From positions 1 to 64,000 of the forward strand of contig CALXOL010000009.1 in assembly GCA_944390015.1 (NCBI GenBank): a DNA stretch of 64,000 nucleotides. Reading direction: 5' to 3'. This DNA comes from an uncultured Spirochaetaceae bacterium. Lineage in GTDB: Bacteria > Spirochaetota > Spirochaetia > Sphaerochaetales > Sphaerochaetaceae. The notes under the pieces are model-generated. The model ran no database searches. It was not told where the DNA came from and worked only from the letters and a program-made list of their open reading frames with translations. This document shows positions 32,233 through 41,357 of the stretch, piece after piece (the stretch's first letter is position 1; each line of letters starts with the position of its first letter). The translations under genes were made by a program, and so were the position numbers.

Positions 32233-33852
32233 ATGATTATAAATGATTCATGGCAAGAAGTATTCAGTAACAGGGTATTATCAAAGGGTTATGATTATTA
32301 CCTTTCAGGCTGTGTTCGCCATGTAAGAAAGATAGAGTATGGATATGAAGCGAATGTCCGAGGCTCTTATGAATATGATGTTTCCGTAAGTATCAAAGAT
32401 GGAGAGCTTATTGATGCTGATTGTACCTGCCCATATTCTGCGGAAGGAAACTTTTGTAAGCATGAAGCAGCTCTTCTTTATTATCTGGAAGATGAAGGGG
32501 ATGAAGAAACAGACGAAGATGGCTCTGCCTCGGATGAAATAATAGAGATATTGAATGCATTAAGTCGCGCTGAGATGAAAAACATTCTTCTTTCCCTTTC
32601 TGCTGAGAATCAAGCTGTAAGAGATAAGCTTTATGGACATAGTAAGAAACTTTTACCCATGCAGAGAAAAGATCTTCTTAGTGAGGCTCGTTCGTATTTT
32701 TCATATATGGATGATAAAGGGTATTATGATGAAAATAAGATATATAGGGCAATAAGAGATTTTTCAAAATTCTTAGATTCTAAAATTAGACCTCTTCTTG
32801 ATGATAAGCATTGGTATTCAGACGTATTCTCTCTTGTTATAGTATTGCTTAAAGAATTTCCAAGTTCTACCTTATATGATTATGGCTGGGACTCGGCTTC
32901 CGATTTAGAAAATGAATTGGATGATTTGCTCTCTTCATCTTATCTTCAGGCCCCTGATGATATCAGGATCAATATAGAAAAAGAAGCAAGAAGGCTTTAT
33001 GAAAAGGATTCAGATTGGATTATTAAGGACTTTCTCATATATACAGTCAAAGATAGAAAACTTGCGGAAAAGAAATTAAAAGCGATAAGAGAAAGAAATG
33101 ATGAAGAGTGGATGCGTCCAGTAGATGATGAACTGGCATTAATGAAAATCCTTGATTACAAAGAAAAAGACATCCTTTCCTGGATGTATGATAATATCGA
33201 AAATTACAGAATACAATCTCTTCTTTTCTCACACCTATTGGCTAATGGTAAGTGGAAGGATTGTATTGATGCTTTGCTTCTTTGTAAGAGCAAGTTTGGA
33301 TTGAATGATGATCAGAGTAAGCTATTGAAATCGCTTTATAGAGATCATGATATGTTTGATGATTTGATTGCTTTTCTCAAAGATGAAATATGCAATACCA
33401 CGCAATACGATTTAACGAATATAAAGGAACTTAAGACCTTGCTTGATGCAGATGAATGGGCGCAATTCTCTTTTGATTTGAAGAAAAGAGACAGCATATT
33501 CAAGATAAAAGGGGATTATCTGGCATATGTTGAGGATTGGAATGCTTTAATGAAATACATTGAAAACGAAAGGAGTATGCAATCTCTTGATTCAATTAAC
33601 AGATATGGCGATATTCTTATTCGGCATTTTCCAGAACGTATGCTTACAATCTACGAGAAGGTAGCTGATTCAATTGCTTCGACAATGCATGACAGAGCCG
33701 GTTATTCTTATTATGTATCATGGTTGAACAGGATGAGAAAAACAGAGGAAGGGAAAAAGAGGGCAGAAGAAAAAGCTCTCCAGATAATAGAGAAGATGTC
33801 AAATCGAAGAGCATTAAAGGATGAACTTAGAAAAGCTGGATACATATCATAG
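32233..33852 (+). CDS. SWIM zinc-finger domain protein
   Basis: 539-residue protein with an N-terminal SWIM zinc finger: DADCTCPYSAEGNFCKHEAALLYY near 60-80 gives the C-x-C-x(n)-C-x-H pattern. The preceding segment (VLSKGYDYYLSGCVRHVRKIEYGY) is also typical. After an acidic linker the remainder is helical, repeat-like, of unknown function. SWIM proteins are commonly found next to SWI2/SNF2 or other helicases and bind DNA or protein. It precedes a DUF6429 gene and the TOTE-like primase-helicase, with short spacings. No Shine-Dalgarno before ATG 32233. Confidence 0.82.
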   Translation: MIINDSWQEVFSNRVLSKGYDYYLSGCVRHVRKIEYGYEANVRGSYEYDVSVSIKDGELIDADCTCPYSAEGNFCKHEAALLYYLEDEGDEETDEDGSASDEIIEILNALSRAEMKNILLSLSAENQAVRDKLYGHSKKLLPMQRKDLLSEARSYFSYMDDKGYYDENKIYRAIRDFSKFLDSKIRPLLDDKHWYSDVFSLVIVLLKEFPSSTLYDYGWDSASDLENELDDLLSSSYLQAPDDIRINIEKEARRLYEKDSDWIIKDFLIYTVKDRKLAEKKLKAIRERNDEEWMRPVDDELALMKILDYKEKDILSWMYDNIENYRIQSLLFSHLLANGKWKDCIDALLLCKSKFGLNDDQSKLLKSLYRDHDMFDDLIAFLKDEICNTTQYDLTNIKELKTLLDADEWAQFSFDLKKRDSIFKIKGDYLAYVEDWNALMKYIENERSMQSLDSINRYGDILIRHFPERMLTIYEKVADSIASTMHDRAGYSYYVSWLNRMRKTEEGKKRAEEKALQIIEKMSNRRALKDELRKAGYIS

Positions 33853-33865
33853 CAGGAGGAAAAAG

Positions 33866-34135
33866 ATGAAAGAAAAGATTACTGCAAAAGACGCAATGAA
33901 AGATCTCATATTGATGTTGATGTATTTATCAAGGATCACGGAAGAGAAAGATTTTCAGAGTGCAAAGGATTTCTATGCGTGGAAAACATATGATTTCGAC
34001 ACTGTGGATGCTCTTGAAAACGAAGGACTTGTCTACCAGGGAAAGAAATCATGGAAAAGAGTTATTCTTGAAGAGAAGGGAATTGAAAGAGCAAAATTAT
34101 TACTTGAAAAGTATGGAATAGAGGATTGGCATTAA
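33866..34135 (+). CDS. DUF6429 family protein
   Basis: 89-residue protein beginning MKEKITAKDAMKDLILMLMYLSR and ending in a predicted winged-helix-like part (WKTYDFDTVDALENEGLVYQGKK, ILEEKGIERAKLLLEKYGI). This agrees with DUF6429, a small family frequently annotated next to SWIM-domain genes. ATG 33866 follows AGGAGG; an open frame upstream lies within the SWIM gene. Probably cotranscribed with the SWIM gene 13 bp upstream. The fold suggests a nucleic-acid-binding accessory. Confidence 0.75.
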   Translation: MKEKITAKDAMKDLILMLMYLSRITEEKDFQSAKDFYAWKTYDFDTVDALENEGLVYQGKKSWKRVILEEKGIERAKLLLEKYGIEDWH

Positions 34136-34163
34136 AGTCAGAGAAAAGTGATATTGTATCTTT

Positions 34164-37115
34164 ATGAAAGGGGAAAGTACATCTTTATTCATTGATTCCA
34201 TGTCCCTTAAGGATGATGGGGTAGTTCTTAATGAGAACGCATTAAAAGAAAGACTTTTAAAAAACGAAGAAGAGATTAGAAGTCTTTTATTTAGACTAAA
34301 TGAGCTGAGGAAAGAGAATAAAGGTCTTAAAGCTCTTGTTAGTGATGATAAAATCCCTCCATTAGCTTTAGAAAAAAGGGAAACTATAGGGGATAGTGCT
34401 GCAGACAAGGCCTCTTTCTTATTATCTTTATTTTCTCCTCGTACAGATGTATATGCTACCCGTAGATATAATAAAGAATTATCAAAGGCATCATATTTCC
34501 CCAAATGTTTTAATTTCTGGAAGGATGGATGTCTGAGAAAATCAGGTGAAAAAGGTAGGGATACATGTGGTCTCTGCGATTTAAAGAAATATGATGAATT
34601 GACATACGAGAAAATCATAAGAGGTAATTTCCTTAATACTGATGAGAATGGATCTGGTGCGATTGGAGTTTACCCTTTAAAGGATGGTAATGTCACAAGA
34701 TTTGTCGCAATAGATCTAGATGAAGGTAAGTGGCAGAGGGATGCTGCATTCATACTTTCAACTGCAAGAAGAGCTGGTATCTCCATGATTGAGGAGAGAA
34801 GTTTCAGCGGTAATGGTGCTCATCTATGGATTTTATTCTCCGAAGACGTTTCCGCTAAGAATGCTCGTCGCCTTGCTTTTGCTGTTATAGATAAAGCACG
34901 AGAGGAACATTCTGGGATGAGTCTTTCCTCATATGATAGATTGTTTCCTTCTCAGGATTCTCTCTCTGACGGTGGAATTGGTAATCTGATTCTTCTACCT
35001 TTGGTTGCTTCTGCCGCAGTGCGTGGTTCGACGCTTTTCTTAGATGAAGATGGAAATCCTTATCCGCCCGATAAACAACTTGATTATCTAGCTTCTGTAC
35101 ACCGCCATACAGAGGAAGAATTAAATGATTTGATTTCGACTCTTACTTCATCATATTTAGCTGAAGATAACTTCATACTATCCGATGATGATATTAATCC
35201 CGGCTGGAATCGAAGGATTCCTAAGATTTCTTCGTCCGATATCAACGGAGAATTAATCTTATACTTATCCTCTGGCATAAGTTTTGATAAACTTGTCATG
35301 TCTTCTAAAATGCAGGAGGCGTTAAGGCGTTTTGCTACAATCTCAAATCCTGAATACTATAAAAATCTTTCAAGAGGTGATGGATACACAAAGGTTCCAT
35401 CTAGAATTCCTCTTTATGAAGAGAATGAGCGTGTGCTTAAACTTCCACGAGGATTGCTTCAGGGAATAAAGAAACTGCTTGATATGAGAGATATAAAATA
35501 CAGGATTGAAGATCATCGCATATGTAAAACAGGACTGGATGTTTCATTCAACGGCGTATTGAGAATTGAACAGGATGCGGCATTAAAGCAAATGCTGAAT
35601 AATGATATTGGTATCCTTTCAACAGCTACGGGTTTTGGAAAAACAGTCGTTGCGCTCTCTTTGATTGCCTCTCGGAAAGAGAGAGCGATGATTATCGTCA
35701 GTTCTGAAGCTTTGCTTTCTCAATGGGAGGATGCGGCTAATTCGTTTTTGGACATAAGGACAATTCCCAGTGCTGCTAGAAAAAGAAAGGAGTTGAACCC
35801 TTCTATAGGTGTGCTTTCCGGGAGTAAGAAACGTATTTCCAGCGTTGTAGACATAGTAATGTTGCAGAGCCTTGCTTCTGCTATGGAGAGAGGAAATTTT
35901 GATTTTGCTCTTTCCTACGGCATGGTAATTGTTGATGAGTGCCATCATATTGCCGCAGAGAAATCCAGGTTCGTATTAAGCCGTTTGAATGCGAAATACG
36001 TGTATGGTCTTTCTGCAACTGTGAAAAGAAGGGATGGGCTAGAAAGAATTGTATATTCAGAATGTGGAAATATAATTTACTCCTATGATGCTGCTAAGCT
36101 TTCATACGAGAGAGGAATAAAACAGCAGTATATAACACGATTCTTGGGAACCAACATTGCTAAGGTAAACAAATTCACATCATTTTCAATGATCTTGGAT
36201 GAGCTATCAAATGATGAGGAGAGAAACAAGCAGATTGCATCAGATATCGCATCTGCCTATGAAAAAGGACGAAAAATCATTGTTTTTACCAGAAGACTTT
36301 CACAGAACAATTCTATTGGCAATGTTTTAAAGGAATTAATGATTCCACATGTCTTATTAGATGGGGGAAAAAGTAAAAGTATTATAAAAAGAACTTTGTC
36401 CGATTTGAGAGTAAAGTCCAATCCAGAGGTTCTTATTTCAACAGATATGTTACTAGGAGAGGGTGTGGATATTCCGAATCTGGACACTCTTTTTCTCTCT
36501 TCCCCATATATGCAGGAGAGGGTTATTCAACAGTGTGCGGGAAGGTTATCAAGATCTGCAGAAGGGAAAGAATCCACATTGATTTATGATTATGTGGATT
36601 ATAGAATTCCTCGGCTCAGCTATATGTACACTAAAAGGTTATCAATTTACAGGAAACTTGGGTTTATTCCATTATCTGATGAGAAGATGCCTTATGAGAA
36701 ACTTCTATATGATGATTCGGATTTCTTGGATTCTCTCCTTTCGGATATCATAAAGGCTACTGATGAAATCATACTTTCCACATCGTTCTTGCTCCCTTCT
36801 TTTGTAACGAAAAAGATATTCAAAGGTCTTTTGGCTAAATCATCTTCTCTTCGTGTGATTCTCTATGGTAGGAGTAACTTGAATGCGAAAATAGAAATTG
36901 AGAACGAGAAGCTTATCAAAGAAAGTGGGATTAATTATGTAAGTGTTGATACTCCCAGAAATTTTGTTGTAATCGATAAATGTATAAGCTGGTATGGTGA
37001 AATGAACATACTGGGACAGAGCAAGGCAAATGGAAATGAGCATAAAAGTATATTACGTATCATCGACTCTGAAACAGCAAAGTGTCTTATTGAAGGCTAT
37101 GCTGAATTGCTTTAA
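34164..37115 (+). CDS. TOTE-type primase-helicase with PLD-like C-terminus
   Basis: 983 residues. Order: N-terminal coiled coil (25-60); Cys cluster Cys115, Cys123, Cys135, Cys138; archaeo-eukaryotic primase-like domain with FVAIDLDEG (Asp184, Asp186) and ERSFSGNGAHLWILF; SF2 helicase with ATGFGKT near 487-493, IVDECHHIAA, GLSATVKRRDG, ISTDMLLGEGVDIPNLDTL and QQCAGRLSRS; then a PLD-like tail (EIILSTSFLLP, ISWYGEMNILGQSKANGNEHKSILRI). This matches primase-helicase proteins of TOTE conflict systems. In the tail the usual His of HxK is replaced (NFVVIDK), so the nuclease may be dead. TGATATTGT lies six bases before ATG, without Shine-Dalgarno. Likely acts on foreign or replicating DNA. Confidence 0.8.
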   Translation: MKGESTSLFIDSMSLKDDGVVLNENALKERLLKNEEEIRSLLFRLNELRKENKGLKALVSDDKIPPLALEKRETIGDSAADKASFLLSLFSPRTDVYATRRYNKELSKASYFPKCFNFWKDGCLRKSGEKGRDTCGLCDLKKYDELTYEKIIRGNFLNTDENGSGAIGVYPLKDGNVTRFVAIDLDEGKWQRDAAFILSTARRAGISMIEERSFSGNGAHLWILFSEDVSAKNARRLAFAVIDKAREEHSGMSLSSYDRLFPSQDSLSDGGIGNLILLPLVASAAVRGSTLFLDEDGNPYPPDKQLDYLASVHRHTEEELNDLISTLTSSYLAEDNFILSDDDINPGWNRRIPKISSSDINGELILYLSSGISFDKLVMSSKMQEALRRFATISNPEYYKNLSRGDGYTKVPSRIPLYEENERVLKLPRGLLQGIKKLLDMRDIKYRIEDHRICKTGLDVSFNGVLRIEQDAALKQMLNNDIGILSTATGFGKTVVALSLIASRKERAMIIVSSEALLSQWEDAANSFLDIRTIPSAARKRKELNPSIGVLSGSKKRISSVVDIVMLQSLASAMERGNFDFALSYGMVIVDECHHIAAEKSRFVLSRLNAKYVYGLSATVKRRDGLERIVYSECGNIIYSYDAAKLSYERGIKQQYITRFLGTNIAKVNKFTSFSMILDELSNDEERNKQIASDIASAYEKGRKIIVFTRRLSQNNSIGNVLKELMIPHVLLDGGKSKSIIKRTLSDLRVKSNPEVLISTDMLLGEGVDIPNLDTLFLSSPYMQERVIQQCAGRLSRSAEGKESTLIYDYVDYRIPRLSYMYTKRLSIYRKLGFIPLSDEKMPYEKLLYDDSDFLDSLLSDIIKATDEIILSTSFLLPSFVTKKIFKGLLAKSSSLRVILYGRSNLNAKIEIENEKLIKESGINYVSVDTPRNFVVIDKCISWYGEMNILGQSKANGNEHKSILRIIDSETAKCLIEGYAELL

Positions 37116-37156
37116 CGAAATAAGATTGAGAGGATTCAAATTTGAATGGAGTTTGC

Positions 37157-37162
37157 TATAAT
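37157..37162 (+). promoter_or_regulatory. -10 element of a leaderless candidate
   Basis: Perfect TATAAT ending six bases before ATG 37169, with TTCAAA 16 bp upstream (37135-37140). Transcription would begin at or next to the start codon; no Shine-Dalgarno is present. Confidence 0.5.
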
Positions 37163-37168
37163 ATTGTT

Positions 37169-38767
37169 ATGAAGAGACAGATATCGACAGCAACATCGGA
37201 TTTTAGACAGCTGATAAAAGCGGGATACCTTTACATAGATAAGACAATGTATGTTTATCAGATGGTGAGGGAGAGCCTCCAGAACTACTTCTTCATCTCC
37301 CGTCCTAGGCGATATGGAAAGAGTCTCTTCTGCTCAACGTTGGAATACCTATTCAAAGGGGAAAAAGATCTTTTCAAAGGACTATATATTGCGGAGAAGA
37401 CAAGCTACTCGTTCGAGAAGTACCCCGTGCTGCATTTCAACTTCTCACTTCTAAACACATCATCGTTCGAGTCCTTCCTCTCAGGATTTGAGGACATGAT
37501 AGCGGAAAAGGCAAATGAGAATGGAATAGGGCTTGAGAAGAACCTACCATCATACATGCTCATGGAGTTCCTTAAAAAGAGCAAGAAGGAGAGTGTGATA
37601 ATAATCGACGAGTTCGACTCCCCTATAATAGATAGTCTTAACGACAGTGAGAAGCTTGAAAGGATAAGGAGCGAATTCTCATCGTTCTACTCCGTGATAA
37701 AGAACACAGGTAGCAAGGTGCGCTTCTTATTCATAACTGGAGTCACGAAGCTCTCGAACATGTCCATCTTCTCCAAGATGAACAACCTTACTGATGTATC
37801 GATGAGGGCAGAGTATGCATCTGCATTCGGATACACTGAAAATGAACTTGCAAAGAATTTCAAGGAGTACATGGAGGACTATCTCTCATCAGATGATTGT
37901 CAGTATAAAGATAGGGCGGAGTTCCTTTCGGATATAAGGGACTACTACGACGGATACAGATTCTCACCTGATGTGGATGAGAAGGTGTACAATCCAGTGT
38001 CTGTCGGAATGTTCTTCACAAATTCATGCAGGTTCAACAACTACTGGGAACTTACGGGAGTCTCAACTCTTGCTGTCGAAATGGCGAAGAGGTTCAATCT
38101 AATAAATTTAACAGCCGGTGAGATAATAGTCGGTTTGGAGGCGGTCACAAGCTTCGATATCTCACTACTTGCAGAGAGCACGCTGCGCCTTTCAAGCATC
38201 TATGCACTCCTCTACTATACGGGGTATCTTACGATAAAAGATGGTGACTATGATGCACTTGTACTGCAATTTCCGAACAAGGAGATAGCAAAGACATTTA
38301 CAGCATCATTAATCACAAGATACATGGATCCATCATATGATTTGGGTTCAATAATTCATAGTACCAAAAGGGCATTGGTGAAAGGTGATGTTCCTGCATT
38401 TATTTCAAGGCTTCAGGAATACTACGAGTCATTCCCATATGATCTGCTCGATAAGGATAAAGAGAAGAGCTATCAGCTACTGTTCCATGCGTTCTTTGTA
38501 GCTTCTGGCATGGAAGTAACGGCCGAAGACCATAACCTCAGAGGTAGAGCTGACAATGTGATTAAAACGAAGAGTAACATATATATTTGTGAACTCAAAG
38601 TTGATAAGAGTGCGGACGAAGCTTTAGCTCAAATAAAGGAAAGAAGATACTATGAGAAGTACATTCCATTGTGTAGAAATGAAAACATCAAACTGCACCT
38701 TGTAGGAATAAACTTCTCATCAGAAAAGAGGGCTATAGAAGATTATAACGAGGAGATAATTCTTTAG
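37169..38767 (+). CDS. AAA-ATPase_like / PDDEXK_9 protein, second copy
   Basis: 532 residues from ATG 37169 (an upstream TTG is less likely because it precedes the -10 element). N-terminal AAA-ATPase_like domain: FRQLIKAGYLYIDKTMYVY, FISRPRRYGKSLFCSTL (P-loop), ESVIIIDEFDSPI (Walker B). C-terminal PDDEXK_9: HNLRGRADNVIKTKSNIYICELKV (D...ExK signature). It differs strongly from the copy at 30518, so not a recent tandem duplication. The first ~1.1 kb looks richer in G/C and in C/G-ending codons than the last ~450 bp, suggesting recombination between family members. Function unknown. Confidence 0.85.
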   Translation: MKRQISTATSDFRQLIKAGYLYIDKTMYVYQMVRESLQNYFFISRPRRYGKSLFCSTLEYLFKGEKDLFKGLYIAEKTSYSFEKYPVLHFNFSLLNTSSFESFLSGFEDMIAEKANENGIGLEKNLPSYMLMEFLKKSKKESVIIIDEFDSPIIDSLNDSEKLERIRSEFSSFYSVIKNTGSKVRFLFITGVTKLSNMSIFSKMNNLTDVSMRAEYASAFGYTENELAKNFKEYMEDYLSSDDCQYKDRAEFLSDIRDYYDGYRFSPDVDEKVYNPVSVGMFFTNSCRFNNYWELTGVSTLAVEMAKRFNLINLTAGEIIVGLEAVTSFDISLLAESTLRLSSIYALLYYTGYLTIKDGDYDALVLQFPNKEIAKTFTASLITRYMDPSYDLGSIIHSTKRALVKGDVPAFISRLQEYYESFPYDLLDKDKEKSYQLLFHAFFVASGMEVTAEDHNLRGRADNVIKTKSNIYICELKVDKSADEALAQIKERRYYEKYIPLCRNENIKLHLVGINFSSEKRAIEDYNEEIIL

Positions 38768-39092
38768 ATTTTTAAGAATTATGTTCTTTGATTTCATCTT
38801 CAGATAGGTAATGTTAATAAACTTATTGGTATTTGTAATGGTCTTGAATATATAATTAACTGCATCCAGCTCTTATACGGGTATTCCCAGTTATATCCAT
38901 CATAAACTTTTATGGAGTGCATTTGAAAAGGGTTGGGAAATTAGATATAAAGCTCTTCCTGTGTTGTTAGTAAAGGTATGACGTTGGTTACTGGCGAGAT
39001 TAATTCATTAACTATAAATATAGAGGCAAGAGCTTTTGTGTGACTTTTAACCAGCTTAGCTTCGGTATGGTAAAGAGTAAATTGTATTTAGC
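38768..39092. other. 325-bp region without a gene
   Basis: AT-rich convergent intergenic space between the PDDEXK gene and the TOPRIM gene. Nothing recognisable, and no clear terminator for either side. Confidence 0.5.
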
Positions 39093-39854
39093 TTAATATA
39101 TAAATTTATCTGGATGTTTGTTTATTAGGGTAAAGAATGTAGTAGGATTGTAGTCTATAATCAATAGAATGAGTGTATTAAGGACATAAATGTTTTTAGT
39201 TGTGCAGTAGTAGTCCAATTCTTTCTTATATATTTCAGTCCAATCTATTGATAGATACTCTTCTTTTGTCGGGATCCTGTTCTCTCCTGTCATAATATGC
39301 CAGGCTTTTTTTAGGTTATGAACGGCTACTTTTAAATATGTGTTATATCCATATTTCGACAAATCACCTAACGTACTTTCTTGGCTTACTAGTTCTTTAT
39401 AGCCAATGGGCGAGGCTATTCTTGTTATATAATTAAAATCTGGAAGAGCTTTCAGATGCCTATAGGATTGCATCATAGGATAGTTGATATATAACTTTCC
39501 CATGTCAGAGGATTCAATGTAGTAGGATAGCATTCTTTTTACCGTTTCAAAATCTGGGGCATCATGCTGTGCTTCGAAATCAAAAGCAAGAATTATATCG
39601 GAAAATTTACCTGACAATAGCTTCTTTTTGTCAGGGGCAATTTCCATATCGCGTAAAATAAGGGCAATTTCTGTGTTCCCAGAATCAAAGTCCTGGTAAT
39701 CCTTTCTTAGCTTTGCTGCCAATGTATGAATTGTCGTGTTATAGGAATAAATTTCATATTTGTCGAGAGGAAATGTCTTTTTCATCATGAGGCGAAGGAA
39801 TTTAGGCTCATCAGAGATGCCTTCACATATAAACAGAATTTTTCTTTTATACAT
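39093..39854 (-). CDS. TOPRIM-like protein paired with AAA15 ATPase, candidate defence effector
   Basis: 253 residues from the ATG at 39854. An N-terminal TOPRIM-like core begins KRKILFICEGISDEPKFL (Glu11), followed by IILAFDFEAQHDAPDFE (Asp92, Glu94, Asp98) and YINYPMMQSYRHL. This resembles RloB/AriB-like and other TOPRIM nucleases encoded beside OLD-type ATPases. The start at 39854 overlaps the ATPase stop by eight bases (ATGTATAA) and puts the beta-strand right at the N-terminus; the longer frame from 39917 lies wholly inside the ATPase gene. Predicted toxic nuclease or nickase released or activated by the ATPase. Function is inferred by architecture. Confidence 0.65.
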   Translation of the reverse strand: MYKRKILFICEGISDEPKFLRLMMKKTFPLDKYEIYSYNTTIHTLAAKLRKDYQDFDSGNTEIALILRDMEIAPDKKKLLSGKFSDIILAFDFEAQHDAPDFETVKRMLSYYIESSDMGKLYINYPMMQSYRHLKALPDFNYITRIASPIGYKELVSQESTLGDLSKYGYNTYLKVAVHNLKKAWHIMTGENRIPTKEEYLSIDWTEIYKKELDYYCTTKNIYVLNTLILLIIDYNPTTFFTLINKHPDKFIY

Positions 39855-40968
39855 CCAACCCGCCACCTCGGTAAATTTTCTCCAAATTGTGTCCTTCTCG
39901 AATTTCTTTTCCTCCAACTAGGTCAATATATGGTTTCAGTATTCCTTTCTTCATAATCAAATAGCAGTCGGGGCGGAGAATCTCATTGCCCATCAATGAT
40001 GTATTATGAGTTGTGAATACCGCTTGCATTTTTGTATATGTTTTTAAAATCTCAATTATTTTCAAAGACAGCTCAAAATGGTAATAGGCATCAAATTCAT
40101 CCATGAATAACAGCGATACTTCGTTGAACTTCTTCATCCAGAAAAAGAACAATTCAGCCGCACTGGTTCCGCTTGAGTAGGACTGATTGAATATCAGTTT
40201 TCCATTATCATGATTTTCGATTATAATCTGTCTATTGTCAGGCAGAGTAGCTGTGCTGAGTTTCACATCAAGGCCACAGACATTGATAAGAAAATCATTA
40301 TAATCCTTGATAAGTCCATTTCTGATGATCCAATCTTCAATTAGTGTAATACTATTGTCAAAGCCGATGAATGCGTTCTGCCTTATTGACCTGAACCACA
40401 GCATATGTGAGACAAAATCCATGATGGATTTTATTGGAGAGTCGTTTTTCAATGCACTGTTATTTGCTATGTATCTAAGAACTGATAATTTCCCGTTAAG
40501 GTATGTGAAGTTAAGGTTTTCATTTATTAAATCTTTTGTATTCAACGTTGAGAAGTCGTTTTTTAAATAGTCGTAATCATATATTGCAATATCATTTACA
40601 ATGAGTTTCTCTTTTAATAAGGAATTATCTGCTGCTTTAAAGTATTCAAATTTATAGTTATCTTTTCCATTCACAAATTCATAGGAAAAAGAAGCAGAAG
40701 ATGTTTTTTTATCGAGATTAAGAAAATTGCCATTGTTTGTAATTTCTGGATCAATAAATTTATCAGTAAGCAAAGGCACAATATTAAAAAGTGCAATTCC
40801 TAAATTGCTTTTTCCTGACCCATTAACTCCATATATTCCAAACTTTGTTATGATTCCGTCATCTACGCATTCAGTGCTGAATTTATAGTCATGCACGGCC
40901 GTGAAATCAAGAGTTACTGGATTTTTGAAATTACGGAAACCAAATACGGTAAACTTGGCAAGTTTCAT
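39847..40968 (-). CDS. AAA15/OLD-like ABC-type ATPase, candidate defence sensor
   Basis: 373-residue SMC/ABC-like ATPase of the AAA_15/AAA_21 group (RloA/AriA/AbiL-like). N-terminal beta FTVFGFRNFKNPVTLDF, Walker A GVNGSGKSNL (47-56), a signature-like SSGTSAAELFFFW near 270, Walker B SLLFMDEFDAYYHFELS near 290, and H-loop AVFTTHNTSLM. AGGAGG precedes the ATG, and TTGACA lies further upstream beside an 11-bp inverted repeat. Overlaps the TOPRIM gene, so the two are translationally coupled. Such pairs (PARIS, RloAB, some Abi systems) block phage growth; which, if any, this one is cannot be told here. Confidence 0.72.
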   Translation of the reverse strand: MKLAKFTVFGFRNFKNPVTLDFTAVHDYKFSTECVDDGIITKFGIYGVNGSGKSNLGIALFNIVPLLTDKFIDPEITNNGNFLNLDKKTSSASFSYEFVNGKDNYKFEYFKAADNSLLKEKLIVNDIAIYDYDYLKNDFSTLNTKDLINENLNFTYLNGKLSVLRYIANNSALKNDSPIKSIMDFVSHMLWFRSIRQNAFIGFDNSITLIEDWIIRNGLIKDYNDFLINVCGLDVKLSTATLPDNRQIIIENHDNGKLIFNQSYSSGTSAAELFFFWMKKFNEVSLLFMDEFDAYYHFELSLKIIEILKTYTKMQAVFTTHNTSLMGNEILRPDCYLIMKKGILKPYIDLVGGKEIREGHNLEKIYRGGGLDV

Positions 40969-41357
40969 TTTATTATCCTCCTATAATAAGAGTAAGTGTT
41001 ATATTATTCTCTTGTCAATAGTGTCCGTAACTTTATTACGGATACTATATGGGTGTCGTTTTTTACTGTTTTGCATTATACATCTCAAAAATATACTCTT
41101 CTCAGATATTGTGCTTTAAATTTAAATGTAAATATAGAGAACTAAAAAATGTTGATTTTAGAATTTTAAAAATAATTTTATATTTAATGTTTAGAATATT
41201 AAAATATTATTGCAATGCTTTTGAGGAATTTGCTTAGGATTTATTAATAGAGAATTTATATTTTTGCCAATATAATAGGGGTGTTTAGTAAATAACGATG
41301 GTTTTTCATATTCTAGGAAATCTTATCTAAATTGTATGCATGGGAGGTGCAAAAAAC
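40969..41357. other. divergent intergenic region
   Basis: 389 bp between the AAA15 gene and the UPF0303 gene, very AT-rich. It contains the inverted repeat described at 41020-41046 and, on the minus strand, TTGACA (complement of 41013-41018). The remainder shows no gene. Confidence 0.5.
41020..41046. promoter_or_regulatory. 11-5-11 inverted repeat upstream of the AAA15-TOPRIM operon
   Basis: AGTGTCCGTAA, 5-nt spacer CTTTA, TTACGGATACT; ten of eleven pairs are Watson-Crick and one is G-T. It abuts a TTGACA hexamer on the minus strand. Good candidate for a dimeric repressor site controlling the ATPase-TOPRIM pair; no regulator gene is adjacent. Confidence 0.45.
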
